From Oscillospiraceae bacterium (GTDB taxonomy: Bacteria; Bacillota; Clostridia; Oscillospirales; Oscillospiraceae): a stretch of 49,928 nucleotides of DNA. Positions 26,918 through 37,372 of the stretch are shown here, in pieces. Both the position numbers and the translations under genes were made by a program. The stretch covers positions 1-49,928 of the forward strand of contig JAIKVS010000011.1 of assembly GCA_024685535.1 (NCBI GenBank), in the 5' to 3' direction. Numbering within the stretch: the stretch's first letter is position 1; every line of letters starts with the position of its first letter. The notes beneath the pieces were generated by a model. The model was given only the letters and a program-made list of their open reading frames with translations. It was not told the DNA's origin and ran no database searches.

Positions 26918-27463
26918 ATGAATGGCAGACTATTTGTTATAAGCGGGCCTTCAGGAGCCGGAATGGATGAAATAGTCGGCAGCGTGATAGACAGCCGCAG
27001 CGATATAGGTCGTGTTGTACCCGTCACCGCACGTAAGATGAAAGCAGGAGAGGTAAATGGGGAGAACTTCTGGTTTTTCGAGCTTGAGCAGTGGGAAGAG
27101 ATGAAAGCCTCCGGCGACATGCTCGAGTGCACGGAGTTTGCTGGAAATGACTACGGCACGTCAAAGCGCCTGGTGGAAGAGCAGCTCTATGCGGGGAAAA
27201 ACGTTATACTCGTGCTTGAGACGGAGCGTGCTGCAATGCTCAACAGAAACATGCCCGAAGCAGTATGTATTTATATGGAGCCTTCAGATCCTGTTATCCT
27301 GAGGGGCATATTTGAAAAAACAGCCAGGAATTCAATTGAAGTGGATGTCAGGATGCGCCATGCGGATGAACAGAGAAGGATATCTCTTTTTTGTGATAAA
27401 AGGATATTTACCGATGATCCCGATCAGGCGGCGGAGGAGCTGAACGCCCTTATAGACGGTTGA
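26918..27463 (+). CDS. Guanylate-kinase-like protein with degenerate active-site motifs
   Basis: Gmk fold alignment 'LFVISGPSGAGMDEI', 'VTARKMKAGEVNGENFWFF', 'MLECTEFAGNDYGTSKRLVEEQLYAGKNVIL'. The P-loop Lys is replaced by Met. Confidence 0.8.
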   Translation: MNGRLFVISGPSGAGMDEIVGSVIDSRSDIGRVVPVTARKMKAGEVNGENFWFFELEQWEEMKASGDMLECTEFAGNDYGTSKRLVEEQLYAGKNVILVLETERAAMLNRNMPEAVCIYMEPSDPVILRGIFEKTARNSIEVDVRMRHADEQRRISLFCDKRIFTDDPDQAAEELNALIDG

Positions 27464-27550
27464 AAAAAGAAAGGGTGACGCCCTGAGAAAACCGGATGTA
27501 CCGCAGGATTTTCGCAAAGAATATTCAATACGTTCAGATTGTCAATAATA

Positions 27551-27584
27551 AAGAAGGCTCTCTATATTAGAAGAGAGCCTTCTT
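27551..27584. terminator. Bidirectional terminator-like hairpin
   Basis: AAGAAGGCTCTCT-ATATTAGA-AGAGAGCCTTCTT. Confidence 0.85.
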
Positions 27585-27709
27585 GTTTTATCTTCCATAA
27601 ATACAAATCTGAAACCTGACACAGAGGAGTTAATTCAAAACGACGAACAGCAGAATTCACTGGATCTGCCGTTTTCGCCGAAGCGAGTGATATGGAACTT
27701 GCGGGGAAC

Positions 27710-28153
27710 TCATCCGTGATAATCGTCCGGTATGTCGAGCCGTTCGTAACGTGCCTTGAGGGAATTGTATTCTGCCTTGTCTATGAGGCCGTTTTTCAAA
27801 TATCCTTCTATCTGCTCCAGATATTTCTCCCGACCGGTGCTGTGCCTGCAGTTGATTGCCTCCTCAGTGACCTGCCTCGGAGATGGGCGGGCACTGCGGT
27901 TGGCGCCGATCTTCGCTGAAAGGATTATGATCTTGAGAAGGCTTACTATGATGAGAACGATGAAAAGCAGAGAGATCAGCATCATTAGGACCTCTTCGCC
28001 GGGCAGGTGTCTGAGATATTTGAAAATGTTCCGGTTAAATCCGTAATGCCTCAGATACATAGAGAGCATCCGGAGAGATGATCCCGGCAAAAAAAGCAGC
28101 ACCAGAATAGAGGATATCAGAACCGAAACGCTGCTGCTCAGTTTTTTCTTCAT
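27710..28153 (-). CDS. Membrane protein with C-terminal SHOCT-like motif
   Basis: TM segments plus 'YLEQIEGYLKNGLIDKAEYNSLKARYERL'. Confidence 0.65.
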   Translation of the reverse strand: MKKKLSSSVSVLISSILVLLFLPGSSLRMLSMYLRHYGFNRNIFKYLRHLPGEEVLMMLISLLFIVLIIVSLLKIIILSAKIGANRSARPSPRQVTEEAINCRHSTGREKYLEQIEGYLKNGLIDKAEYNSLKARYERLDIPDDYHG

Positions 28154-28289
28154 TTTATCTACCTCCGCCCGTCAGGTCTTGATAAGATAATAACATAGCT
28201 CGTATTGCCTGTCCATCATTATGCGATGGAAAACAGCAGCCGGTATGTTAGCGTACCGGTTGCAGTGCGAATGACAGGCGGTCTGTTTT

Positions 28290-29321
28290 TTAATGTTTGT
28301 TGCGGCCCCAGAAGGTGTTGTAACGGTCAGGCTTCCACCCGGGAGCTATGTCCTTGACAGCCTCTGCGGCAGTGAGCACTGTGTCGCCGTTGTCTGTATC
28401 GATAAGGGTATAACGGTCATTACCCATACCGAGCTCCTTCATATAACTCAGCTGTCGCAGTCCGTGGCGTGATTCAACACGTTCGATTAGTGCTTTTCCA
28501 CCGCCTCCGGGCAGACTGTAAATGAGATCGACGCAGGCGTTGTCCACGGCAAGTATGTCGAGTGACGAAAGTATTCCGATGTCAGGTGTCACGACAGGTT
28601 CTGCTTCCTTCCCTTCGCAGTCACAGGAGACAGACATGTTGCGCATGGTGTTTATGTAGCAAACATGCGGAGCAAAGTGATCTATTGTAGCCTTTGTGCT
28701 CTCTGATATGCGTTCCATGAGTTCTTCCTCTAGAATATTGAAAAAGCCTCCGTCGGGTGTCGAGTGGATCTCACCCTTGCCTATGCGGCCGTCAGCACAG
28801 CCTATGCCTATGTTCTTGTTGCTTCCGCCGAAGCCGCCCTGAACATGGCCTTTGAAGTGGGTGAGAGTGAGAAGCGAGTCATATTTGAGCATGCCCTCGC
28901 CAACGTGCATTTCCTTGAACCACTTGCCTCCCTTTACAGGCAGCGTGGCAACGCCGAACTCATCCGTAATGTCCACAGGGCAGAAGTTCCACCCGTTTAT
29001 CTCAAGAGTCTTTCTGTGTGCTTCGGTGGTATATCTGCTTCCCTCGTAGTAGGTGTTAGTCTCGATTATGGTCGCATCCTTCAGGCGGCTTTCAAAGAGT
29101 TCTCTGATCCATGGCCTGGGAAGGAAATTCGGCCCTTCAGCCTCACCGGTGTGGAGTTTCACGGCAACTTTACCGGTGAGAACACTGCCTACTCTGTCGA
29201 ACATCTTCTTCATGCCCTCTTCGGAGAGGTCACGTGTGAAAAACACAATCGAGCTTTCACCTGTGCGGTCTTCAAATGGGATATACTTGTTTCCGTTTTT
29301 TCCGGGTACTGGTTTGCTCAT
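28290..29321 (-). CDS. DUF362-family protein, copy B
   Basis: MSKPVPGKNGNKYIPFEDRTGESSIVFFTRDLSEEG...; 'VKLHTGEAEGPNFLPRPW', 'LTHFKGHVQGGFGGSNKNIGIGCADGRIGKGEIH'; RBS AAGGAGGAAG. Confidence 0.88.
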   Translation of the reverse strand: MSKPVPGKNGNKYIPFEDRTGESSIVFFTRDLSEEGMKKMFDRVGSVLTGKVAVKLHTGEAEGPNFLPRPWIRELFESRLKDATIIETNTYYEGSRYTTEAHRKTLEINGWNFCPVDITDEFGVATLPVKGGKWFKEMHVGEGMLKYDSLLTLTHFKGHVQGGFGGSNKNIGIGCADGRIGKGEIHSTPDGGFFNILEEELMERISESTKATIDHFAPHVCYINTMRNMSVSCDCEGKEAEPVVTPDIGILSSLDILAVDNACVDLIYSLPGGGGKALIERVESRHGLRQLSYMKELGMGNDRYTLIDTDNGDTVLTAAEAVKDIAPGWKPDRYNTFWGRNKH

Positions 29322-29368
29322 TCTCTCTTCCTCCTTGTTTAATTGGTTCATCCGTATACTCTGGCGCA

Positions 29369-30409
29369 TTAGTGTCTGTTGCGACCCCAGAAGGTGTTGT
29401 AACGGTCAGGGGTCCATCCGGGTTTAATATCCTTCACGGCGTCTGCGGCGCTTATCACGTCATCGCCGTTGTCGATATCTATGAGCGTATAGCGGTCATT
29501 GCCCATGCCGAGTTCCTTCATGTAGCTCAGCTGACGCAGACTGTGGCGGCTCTCCACGCGCTCTATCATGGCCTTTCCGCCGTTGTCAGGCAGACTGTAT
29601 ATCATATCCACACAGGCGTTATCCACGGCAAGTATATCAAGAGAAGCCAGGATTCCCACGTCAGGTGTGACCACAGGCTCGGCGTCCGGACCTTCACAGT
29701 CGCACGAGACCGACATGTTGCGCATGGTATTGATATAGCAGATCCTGGGTGCAAAAAAGTCCACCGTTGCCTTAGTGCTCTCGGTCATGCGTTCCATGAA
29801 TTCCTCTTCGGAAATGCTCCACATATTATCGGACCCCTCGGCAGTGTGTATCTCCTTTTTGCCGATACGACCGTCGGCGCACCCTATGCCTATGTTCTTG
29901 TTGCTGCCGCCGAAGCCGCCCCGAACATGACCTTTGAAGTGGGTCAGCACCAGAAGAGAATCATAATTCAGCATCGTTTTGCCAACGTGCATCTCATCGA
30001 ACCATTTCCCGCCCTTGACCGGCAGCGCAGCAACGCCCTCTGCGTCAGTGATGTCCACGGGGCAGAAAGTCCATCCGTTTATATCAAGGGTCCTTCTGTG
30101 GGCATCTGTAGTAAACCGTGACCCCTCATAGTAGGTGTTGGTCTCGATTATCGTGGCATCCGGCAGACGGGTTTCGATAAGCTCTTTCACCCAGGGACGA
30201 GGAATGATGTTCGGCCCCTCTGCCTCACCGGTATGAAGCTTAACGGCTATCCTGCCCTTGAGTACATCGCCTACTCTGTCGTATATCTTTTTAAGCCCTT
30301 CCTCGGAAAGGTCCCGGGTGAAGAACACAACAGAACTTTCGCCGGTGCGCTGATCGAAAGGGATATATTTCTTTCCGTCACTGCCGGGAACAGGGGAATT
30401 AGCACTCAT
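29369..30409 (-). CDS. DUF362-family protein, copy A
   Basis: Close paralog of the downstream gene over its full length ('VLTHFKGHVRGGFGGSNKNIGIGCADGRIGKKEIH'). Confidence 0.88.
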   Translation of the reverse strand: MSANSPVPGSDGKKYIPFDQRTGESSVVFFTRDLSEEGLKKIYDRVGDVLKGRIAVKLHTGEAEGPNIIPRPWVKELIETRLPDATIIETNTYYEGSRFTTDAHRRTLDINGWTFCPVDITDAEGVAALPVKGGKWFDEMHVGKTMLNYDSLLVLTHFKGHVRGGFGGSNKNIGIGCADGRIGKKEIHTAEGSDNMWSISEEEFMERMTESTKATVDFFAPRICYINTMRNMSVSCDCEGPDAEPVVTPDVGILASLDILAVDNACVDMIYSLPDNGGKAMIERVESRHSLRQLSYMKELGMGNDRYTLIDIDNGDDVISAADAVKDIKPGWTPDRYNTFWGRNRH

Positions 30410-30528
30410 GTTCATATCCTCCAAACATAATTATTATATTGCCAATTGGTTTCTGTATTTACTAAAGTATAACATAAACTTTTTCGATATACAGTATTAT
30501 TTGCTTCGGAATTATCATTCTGTAAAAG

Positions 30529-30564
30529 AAACAGCATCCGGACCATCTTGGTTCGGATGCTGTT
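30529..30564 (-). terminator. Terminator after groEL
   Basis: AACAGCATCCGGACC-ATCTT-GGTTCGGATGCTGTT, flanked by A/T runs. Confidence 0.8.
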
Positions 30565-30595
30565 TTATAGCTGGTTTTGCTGTATCTGACGTTTA

Positions 30596-32227
<1,632 letters not shown>

Positions 32228-32240
32228 CTATGATTCCTCC

Positions 32241-32525
32241 TTACTCGATTACTGCCAGGATATCGTTCTGGCGTACGATGGTGTATTCAACATCATCAAG
32301 TTTTACCTTGGTTCCGGTGTATTTACCGACAAGAACGTTCTGCCCGACCTTAACGGTCATAACAACTTCGTTGCCGTCGACGACTCCGCCGGGGCCAACC
32401 TCACATACCTGATACACTTCGGGCTTTTCCTGAGCGGCAGCCGTGAGGAATATACCGGAAGAGGTGCGCTCTTCAGCGGCGTTCTGAACAAGAACGACTC
32501 TGTCAGCCAAGGGTTTAAGTTTCAT
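32241..32525 (-). CDS. groES: Co-chaperonin GroES
   Basis: MKLKPLADRVVLVQNAAEERTSSGIFLTAAAQEKPEVYQV; RBS TGGAGG. Confidence 0.98.
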   Translation of the reverse strand: MKLKPLADRVVLVQNAAEERTSSGIFLTAAAQEKPEVYQVCEVGPGGVVDGNEVVMTVKVGQNVLVGKYTGTKVKLDDVEYTIVRQNDILAVIE

Positions 32526-32559
32526 CATATATACCTCCAAATAATATTTTACAAATTTC

Positions 32560-32600
32560 AGCATCGTTAGCACTCAAATTACCTGAGTGCTAACGATGCT
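32560..32600 (-). promoter_or_regulatory. CIRCE element (HrcA operator) of groESL
   Basis: TTAGCACTC-N9-GAGTGCTAA (32567-32593), extended to 16-bp arms AGCATCGTTAGCACTC/GAGTGCTAACGATGCT. Confidence 0.97.
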
Positions 32601-32601
32601 T

Positions 32602-32629
32602 ATAATAACACATATTTTAATTTTTGCAA
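32602..32629 (-). promoter_or_regulatory. Promoter of groESL
   Basis: Minus strand TTGCAA-16 nt-TATTAT directly upstream of CIRCE. Confidence 0.6.
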
Positions 32630-32680
32630 TACCCTGAGGGGAAAATCCGGGAAATTATTTATTAACTTTTTATTACATTT

Positions 32681-33589
32681 TCAGAAGAAACGCATGCCTC
32701 TTGGAACTATCATCTTAACTGCCTTGGGTATCAGCTTCATATCAACCTTTTTTGCGGACATGGCTTCACCATCAAGGTTTATAACGTTGTCTTCATCGAA
32801 CTCTATGGAGACATGATCGCTGCGTAAGTGAGTGATATACTTTGGGAGTTCATCGCCGCGACCTTTTGCATATTTCCCGATTAGAACGGCAAGAGTGAGA
32901 AGGTTCACGTCCGAAACGATATATATGTCCAGTATACCGTCGTCAGGCATAGCGTCAGTGGATGGGTTGAATCCGCCACCGTAGTATCTGCCGTTGCAGG
33001 CACATACAAGTGCGAATTTACCATCTGCTGCATAATCACTGGAGCGGATGACCATATGCCTGCTTATTCCCTTGCATATCTCCACAATTGCCGACACAAC
33101 ATAGCCCGTTGCCCCGCCTATAAGAGGGATGGAGGAATATTTATGCACGTTGGTGCCAATTCTCGCATCTATGCCTACAGAGCAGATGTTTATGCTGTAT
33201 CTGCCGTTGCAATCTATGACGTCTATATCATGCTCAGTTCCGGCGATCACAGCGTCCATATCTGTGAATAGCTTCTGTTCTTCTCCGAACATCCTGCAGA
33301 AGTCATTGCCTGTACCGAAAGGGAAGGGACATACTGCAATATTGCTTTTGTTTACTGCTCCGCTCACGCATTCGTTGAAGGTGCCGTCACCGCCGCAGGA
33401 GTATATCCTGTAATTCTCTCCTGTTTCGGCTCTCCTGCGTACCTCTTCCGTAGCATCACCGGGGACTTTTGTCGTGTAGATCTCGTATTTATCCGGATTT
33501 GATTTGAATGCGTTCTCTGTAAGAGCTCTGATATCTTCGCTCATATCTCTGCCGCCCGCTTTGGGGTTCACTATGAAAAGATGCTTCAT
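32681..33589 (-). CDS. Diacylglycerol kinase/YegS-like lipid kinase
   Basis: 'LFIVNPKAGGRDM', 'IYSCGGDGTFNECVSGAV', 'FPFGTGNDFCRMFG'. Confidence 0.9.
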   Translation of the reverse strand: MKHLFIVNPKAGGRDMSEDIRALTENAFKSNPDKYEIYTTKVPGDATEEVRRRAETGENYRIYSCGGDGTFNECVSGAVNKSNIAVCPFPFGTGNDFCRMFGEEQKLFTDMDAVIAGTEHDIDVIDCNGRYSINICSVGIDARIGTNVHKYSSIPLIGGATGYVVSAIVEICKGISRHMVIRSSDYAADGKFALVCACNGRYYGGGFNPSTDAMPDDGILDIYIVSDVNLLTLAVLIGKYAKGRGDELPKYITHLRSDHVSIEFDEDNVINLDGEAMSAKKVDMKLIPKAVKMIVPRGMRFF

Positions 33590-33603
33590 TGAAACTACAC
33601 TCC

Positions 33604-34719
33604 TTATTTATAATACATGAACAGATCGCATTTTATCATTCCGTTGTAGAGCTTACGCTTTTTATCCGCCTGCTTTCCGAAACAGCGCTCAAATTCTGTA
33701 TGTGAGGAGAGAAGATAGAGTTTCCAGTTTTCTGATGCCAGATATCTTTTCCCGAATCCGCGGTACAGTTCTTCTGCCTCCTGCTTTTCCATAATCCTCT
33801 CCCCATATGGAGGGTTGGTAACGATTATGCCGTTATCGGTTTTGCTGTTAAACTTCGTCGCATCGGCAGTCTCAAAGCTTATTATGTCAGCTACACCGGC
33901 CCTTCTTGCATTCTCCTTTGCCATATCTATAGCGGCAGGATCGATATCACTGCCTGTTATATGATAATCACCGTGATATTCTCTGGAAACTGCCTCTTCT
34001 TTAGCGTCCTTCCAGATTTTTCTGTCGAATTGCGGCCATTCCATTGAACTGAACCTGCGGTTGATACCGGGCGCTATGTTTCTCGCAATAAGAGCCGCTT
34101 CTATTGGGATGGTACCGCTTCCGCAGAACGGATCGCAGAAGTCTTCTTTGCCTTTGTATCTTGAAAGCTTCACCATGGATGCTGCCATGGTTTCCTTCAG
34201 CGGAGCATCCCTGTGGGCTGGACGGTATCCGCGCTTATGAAGTCCCTGGCCTGAGGTGTCTATGCAGAGGGAGACATTGTCTTTCATTATAGAAAACTGA
34301 ATCTGGTATAGAGCACCGGTTTCTTCGAACCACTGGATGCAGGGATTATGCTGCTTCAAGCGCTCCGCCACCGCCTTTTTAATGATCTTCTGACAGTCAG
34401 AAACGGAGAAGAGTTTGGAATTGAGGCTGTAACCCTTCACGGGAAAAGCTCCGTTTACGGGGATATACTGTTCCCATGGGAGAGCCTTCGTCCTTTCAAA
34501 AAGCTCGTCAAAGCTCATAGCATCGAAACGGCCAGCCTCTATCAATATGCGCTCACCGCACCTGAGGCCGATATTGGCCTTTGCCAATGCCTCAGGTCCG
34601 CCGTGGAAATATACCCTCCCGTTTTCCGCTTTAACATCTGATATATCCATACGCTTCAGCTCGTCGGAAATTAAGCTCTCAAGCCCTAGCAGACATGGAA
34701 CACACATAGTAAAATCCAT
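33604..34719 (-). CDS. Class I SAM-dependent RNA methyltransferase (THUMP/RlmL-like, YpsC type)
   Basis: 'HRDAPLKETMAASMVKLSRYKGKEDFCDPFCGSGTIPIEAALIARNIAPG' and 'IIVTNPPYGERIM'. Confidence 0.93.
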   Translation of the reverse strand: MDFTMCVPCLLGLESLISDELKRMDISDVKAENGRVYFHGGPEALAKANIGLRCGERILIEAGRFDAMSFDELFERTKALPWEQYIPVNGAFPVKGYSLNSKLFSVSDCQKIIKKAVAERLKQHNPCIQWFEETGALYQIQFSIMKDNVSLCIDTSGQGLHKRGYRPAHRDAPLKETMAASMVKLSRYKGKEDFCDPFCGSGTIPIEAALIARNIAPGINRRFSSMEWPQFDRKIWKDAKEEAVSREYHGDYHITGSDIDPAAIDMAKENARRAGVADIISFETADATKFNSKTDNGIIVTNPPYGERIMEKQEAEELYRGFGKRYLASENWKLYLLSSHTEFERCFGKQADKKRKLYNGMIKCDLFMYYK

Positions 34720-34991
34720 TTTTAACCTCTGTTCGACTGCATAATATACAGAAATAATGCATAAATATAAATTAATATCTGAAAAACGTATGATTCAGGC
34801 CTTGTTATAATAATATTTAAATATTAATACAAATATTTTGACTTGTAAATGATTTATATGAAGGATTTGCTATCCGGTGCTGAAAATGATTGTTATTCTC
34901 CGTTCACAGAAAATTCAAAAAGACTATTGAAAAATTTGAAGCAAAGATGTATATTTAGACAGACATAATTTGTTCATATTCGGAGCGGACG

Positions 34992-35519
34992 ATGGCATTG
35001 GACAGAGAGCTCTTTTTGAATATTGTAAAAGATGCCTACAGCGCATACTATACCATCGTCGATCCTCTTGAGGAGGATGCGGATCTGCCAATGGCGTTCC
35101 GGGCAGTTTATGATGCCCTTGATGAACGCTATTTCCTGACGAAGAGCGCAAAGATCTGGGCTAATGAAAAATTCGAATATGCATATGTTTTCAGTGCTCC
35201 TTCATTTGATCTTGAAACTGCGGGCAGGTGCATGGACCGGGCTCTTCAGGATATGCTCCCGAAGGTAAAGCCGCATAAGCAACACCAGTATACAAACTGC
35301 AAAGTTATCCTCATTGCCGATTCCTTGAGCGATGATGTGATTGAACTGGTAAAAAAAAGGAGCTTCTCCAAATCATACGGTTTTCTCTCCACTCAAGGCT
35401 ATACAGAGCTTCTTGCTGCAGCAGTTGATCTCAGAAAAGAGAAAACCTATACAAACAAGGTCGGCAACGGCCTTAACAAATTCTTCGATAAGTTGTTTGC
35501 CCTGCGCAGGGAGGCGTAG
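34992..35519 (+). CDS. Hypothetical cytosolic protein
   Basis: Long ORF with coding-like composition: MALDRELFLNIVKDAYSAYYTIVDPLEEDADLPMAFRAVYDALDERYFL.... Confidence 0.7.
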   Translation: MALDRELFLNIVKDAYSAYYTIVDPLEEDADLPMAFRAVYDALDERYFLTKSAKIWANEKFEYAYVFSAPSFDLETAGRCMDRALQDMLPKVKPHKQHQYTNCKVILIADSLSDDVIELVKKRSFSKSYGFLSTQGYTELLAAAVDLRKEKTYTNKVGNGLNKFFDKLFALRREA

Positions 35520-35568
35520 CGCAAATGCTTATAAATAACATTTTTCATTTAAGGAGTGAAAAGTAAGT

Positions 35569-37293
35569 ATGAGTGCACTGTTGATCCTCTTGATCGCGGT
35601 AGTGCTGCTCGCTCTGGGCTATGTCTGCTACGGCAGCTGGCTTGCTAAGCAGTGGGGAGTAGATCCCAACCGCGAGACCCCCGCACATACGAGCTACGAC
35701 GGGAAGGACTTTGTTCCTGCCAACCCCGCTGTCCTTATGGGGCACCACTTTTCATCCATAGCCGGTGCCGGCCCCATTAACGGACCTATCCAGGCTGCGG
35801 TATTCGGCTGGGTTCCGGTCTTCCTGTGGTGCGTGCTCGGTGGTATTTTCTTCGGAGCCATGCATGACTTCGGAGCCCTCTTCGCCTCCATTCGCCACAA
35901 CGGCGGATCCATCGGCGAGATCATCAAGGACTCCATGGGTGAGAAATCCCAGAAGCTCTTCATTATCTTTGCTCTGGCAGTTCTTATCCTTGTCATTGCT
36001 TCCTTCACTGCTGTTGTTGCAGGAACCTTTGCATCTTCCGGTCCCTTCATCAGCAATGATGCAAATGCCGGCAACCCGGCTAATGCATCCACAGCAATGA
36101 CCTCTATCCTGTTCATCGTCATCGCCTGCATCTTCGGCTTCTTCGTATACCGCAAGAATGCCAAGATAGGCCCTGCCACGATCATCGGTATAGTTGGAAT
36201 CGTTGCCATAGTTGTTATCGGCCAGTTCCTCAATCTCAACGCAAGCCGTACCTTCTGGGTACTCTTCATTGCCGTGTATGTCACTGTTGCTTCACTGCTT
36301 CCTGTGTGGATCCTGCTGCAGCCCCGTGACTATCTGAGCTCTTTCCTGCTCTATGGCATGATGATCCTTGCTGTTGTCTCCATTATTGGCGGAACCTTTA
36401 CCGGCGCTGCCAAGGTTGAAGTTCCTGCGTTCACCGGCTTTGTTAATGCAAACGGCCAGCCGCTGTTCCCGTTCCTCTTCATAACGGTCGCCTGCGGCGC
36501 ATGCTCCGGTTTCCATTCACTGATCAGCTCCGGTACTTCCTCCAAGCAGATCGACAATGAGAAGGATTCCCAGATCATCGGCTATGGTTCCATGATCGTT
36601 GAGTCCGCTCTCGGTGTCATCTCCCTCATCGCAATCGGCGTTGTATGGAGCCAGACCAATGTCGGCGGCGGCGAGAAGTTCCTCCTCTCCGCACCTCCTA
36701 CGATCTTTGCAGGTGGTATTGCTACCATGTTCGCTTCCTTTGCGGGTGAGAAGAGCTATGCAGTTATCTACAACCTCTTCACTCTTGCAGTTTCCGTATT
36801 TGCTCTGACCTCTCTTGACTCTGCCACTCGTCTCTGCCGCTACCTGTTTGCAGAACTGCTTACTCCTGTCGGCAAGACCCGTGACGATCTCAAGGGCGCA
36901 GCCAAGTTCTTTGCCACTCCGATAGTCTCCACACTTGTCATGGTTGTCATCGGCTGCGGCATGGGCTTCATGGGACTCAGCCAGATCTGGTCCGTGTTCG
37001 GTGCTGCCAACCAGCTGCTCGCCGGCGTCGCAATGCTCGCTGTCTGCACCTGGCTTGGCAAGATCGGCAAGAACAACAAGATGTTCTTCTTCCCGATGTT
37101 CTTCATGCTCGCCGCGACACTTACCGCACTTTGCTGGACCATTATCAGCAATCTGCCGAAGCTTGTTGCTGGCGCTCCTTGGGGCACCTGGTTCCAGACC
37201 ATCTGGTCCATCGCTCTGGTAGTTCTGGCAGTTATTCTCACTATTACTGCTATCAAGACCCTTAACGCTCAGGCCAAGGCAAAAGAAGCATAA
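35569..37293 (+). CDS. cstA: Carbon starvation protein CstA family transporter
   Basis: 'PANPAVLMGHHFSSIAGAGPINGPIQAAVFGWVPVFLWCVLGGIFFGAMHDFGALFASIRHNGGSIG'. Confidence 0.97.
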   Translation: MSALLILLIAVVLLALGYVCYGSWLAKQWGVDPNRETPAHTSYDGKDFVPANPAVLMGHHFSSIAGAGPINGPIQAAVFGWVPVFLWCVLGGIFFGAMHDFGALFASIRHNGGSIGEIIKDSMGEKSQKLFIIFALAVLILVIASFTAVVAGTFASSGPFISNDANAGNPANASTAMTSILFIVIACIFGFFVYRKNAKIGPATIIGIVGIVAIVVIGQFLNLNASRTFWVLFIAVYVTVASLLPVWILLQPRDYLSSFLLYGMMILAVVSIIGGTFTGAAKVEVPAFTGFVNANGQPLFPFLFITVACGACSGFHSLISSGTSSKQIDNEKDSQIIGYGSMIVESALGVISLIAIGVVWSQTNVGGGEKFLLSAPPTIFAGGIATMFASFAGEKSYAVIYNLFTLAVSVFALTSLDSATRLCRYLFAELLTPVGKTRDDLKGAAKFFATPIVSTLVMVVIGCGMGFMGLSQIWSVFGAANQLLAGVAMLAVCTWLGKIGKNNKMFFFPMFFMLAATLTALCWTIISNLPKLVAGAPWGTWFQTIWSIALVVLAVILTITAIKTLNAQAKAKEA

Positions 37294-37320
37294 ATCAATA
37301 AACCTCCCTAAGAAAGTCAA

Positions 37321-37350
37321 CCGCGCCCCCTTTTGGGGCGCGGCTTTCTT
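37321..37350. terminator. Terminator after cstA (possibly bidirectional with alr)
   Basis: CCGCGCCCC-CTTTT-GGGGCGCGG then CTTTCTTTTTT. Confidence 0.88.
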
Positions 37351-37372
37351 TTTTGTATTTAAGATATCATTA

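Noticed and set aside
28764-30121. Antisense ORFs (28764-29342, 29276-30121) opposite the DUF362 genes
   Set aside because: Similar antisense peptides arise simply because the sense genes are paralogs.
34800-34830. AT palindrome TAATATTTAAATATTA in the 34.7-35.0 kb intergenic region
   Set aside because: Very AT-rich context makes short dyads likely by chance.
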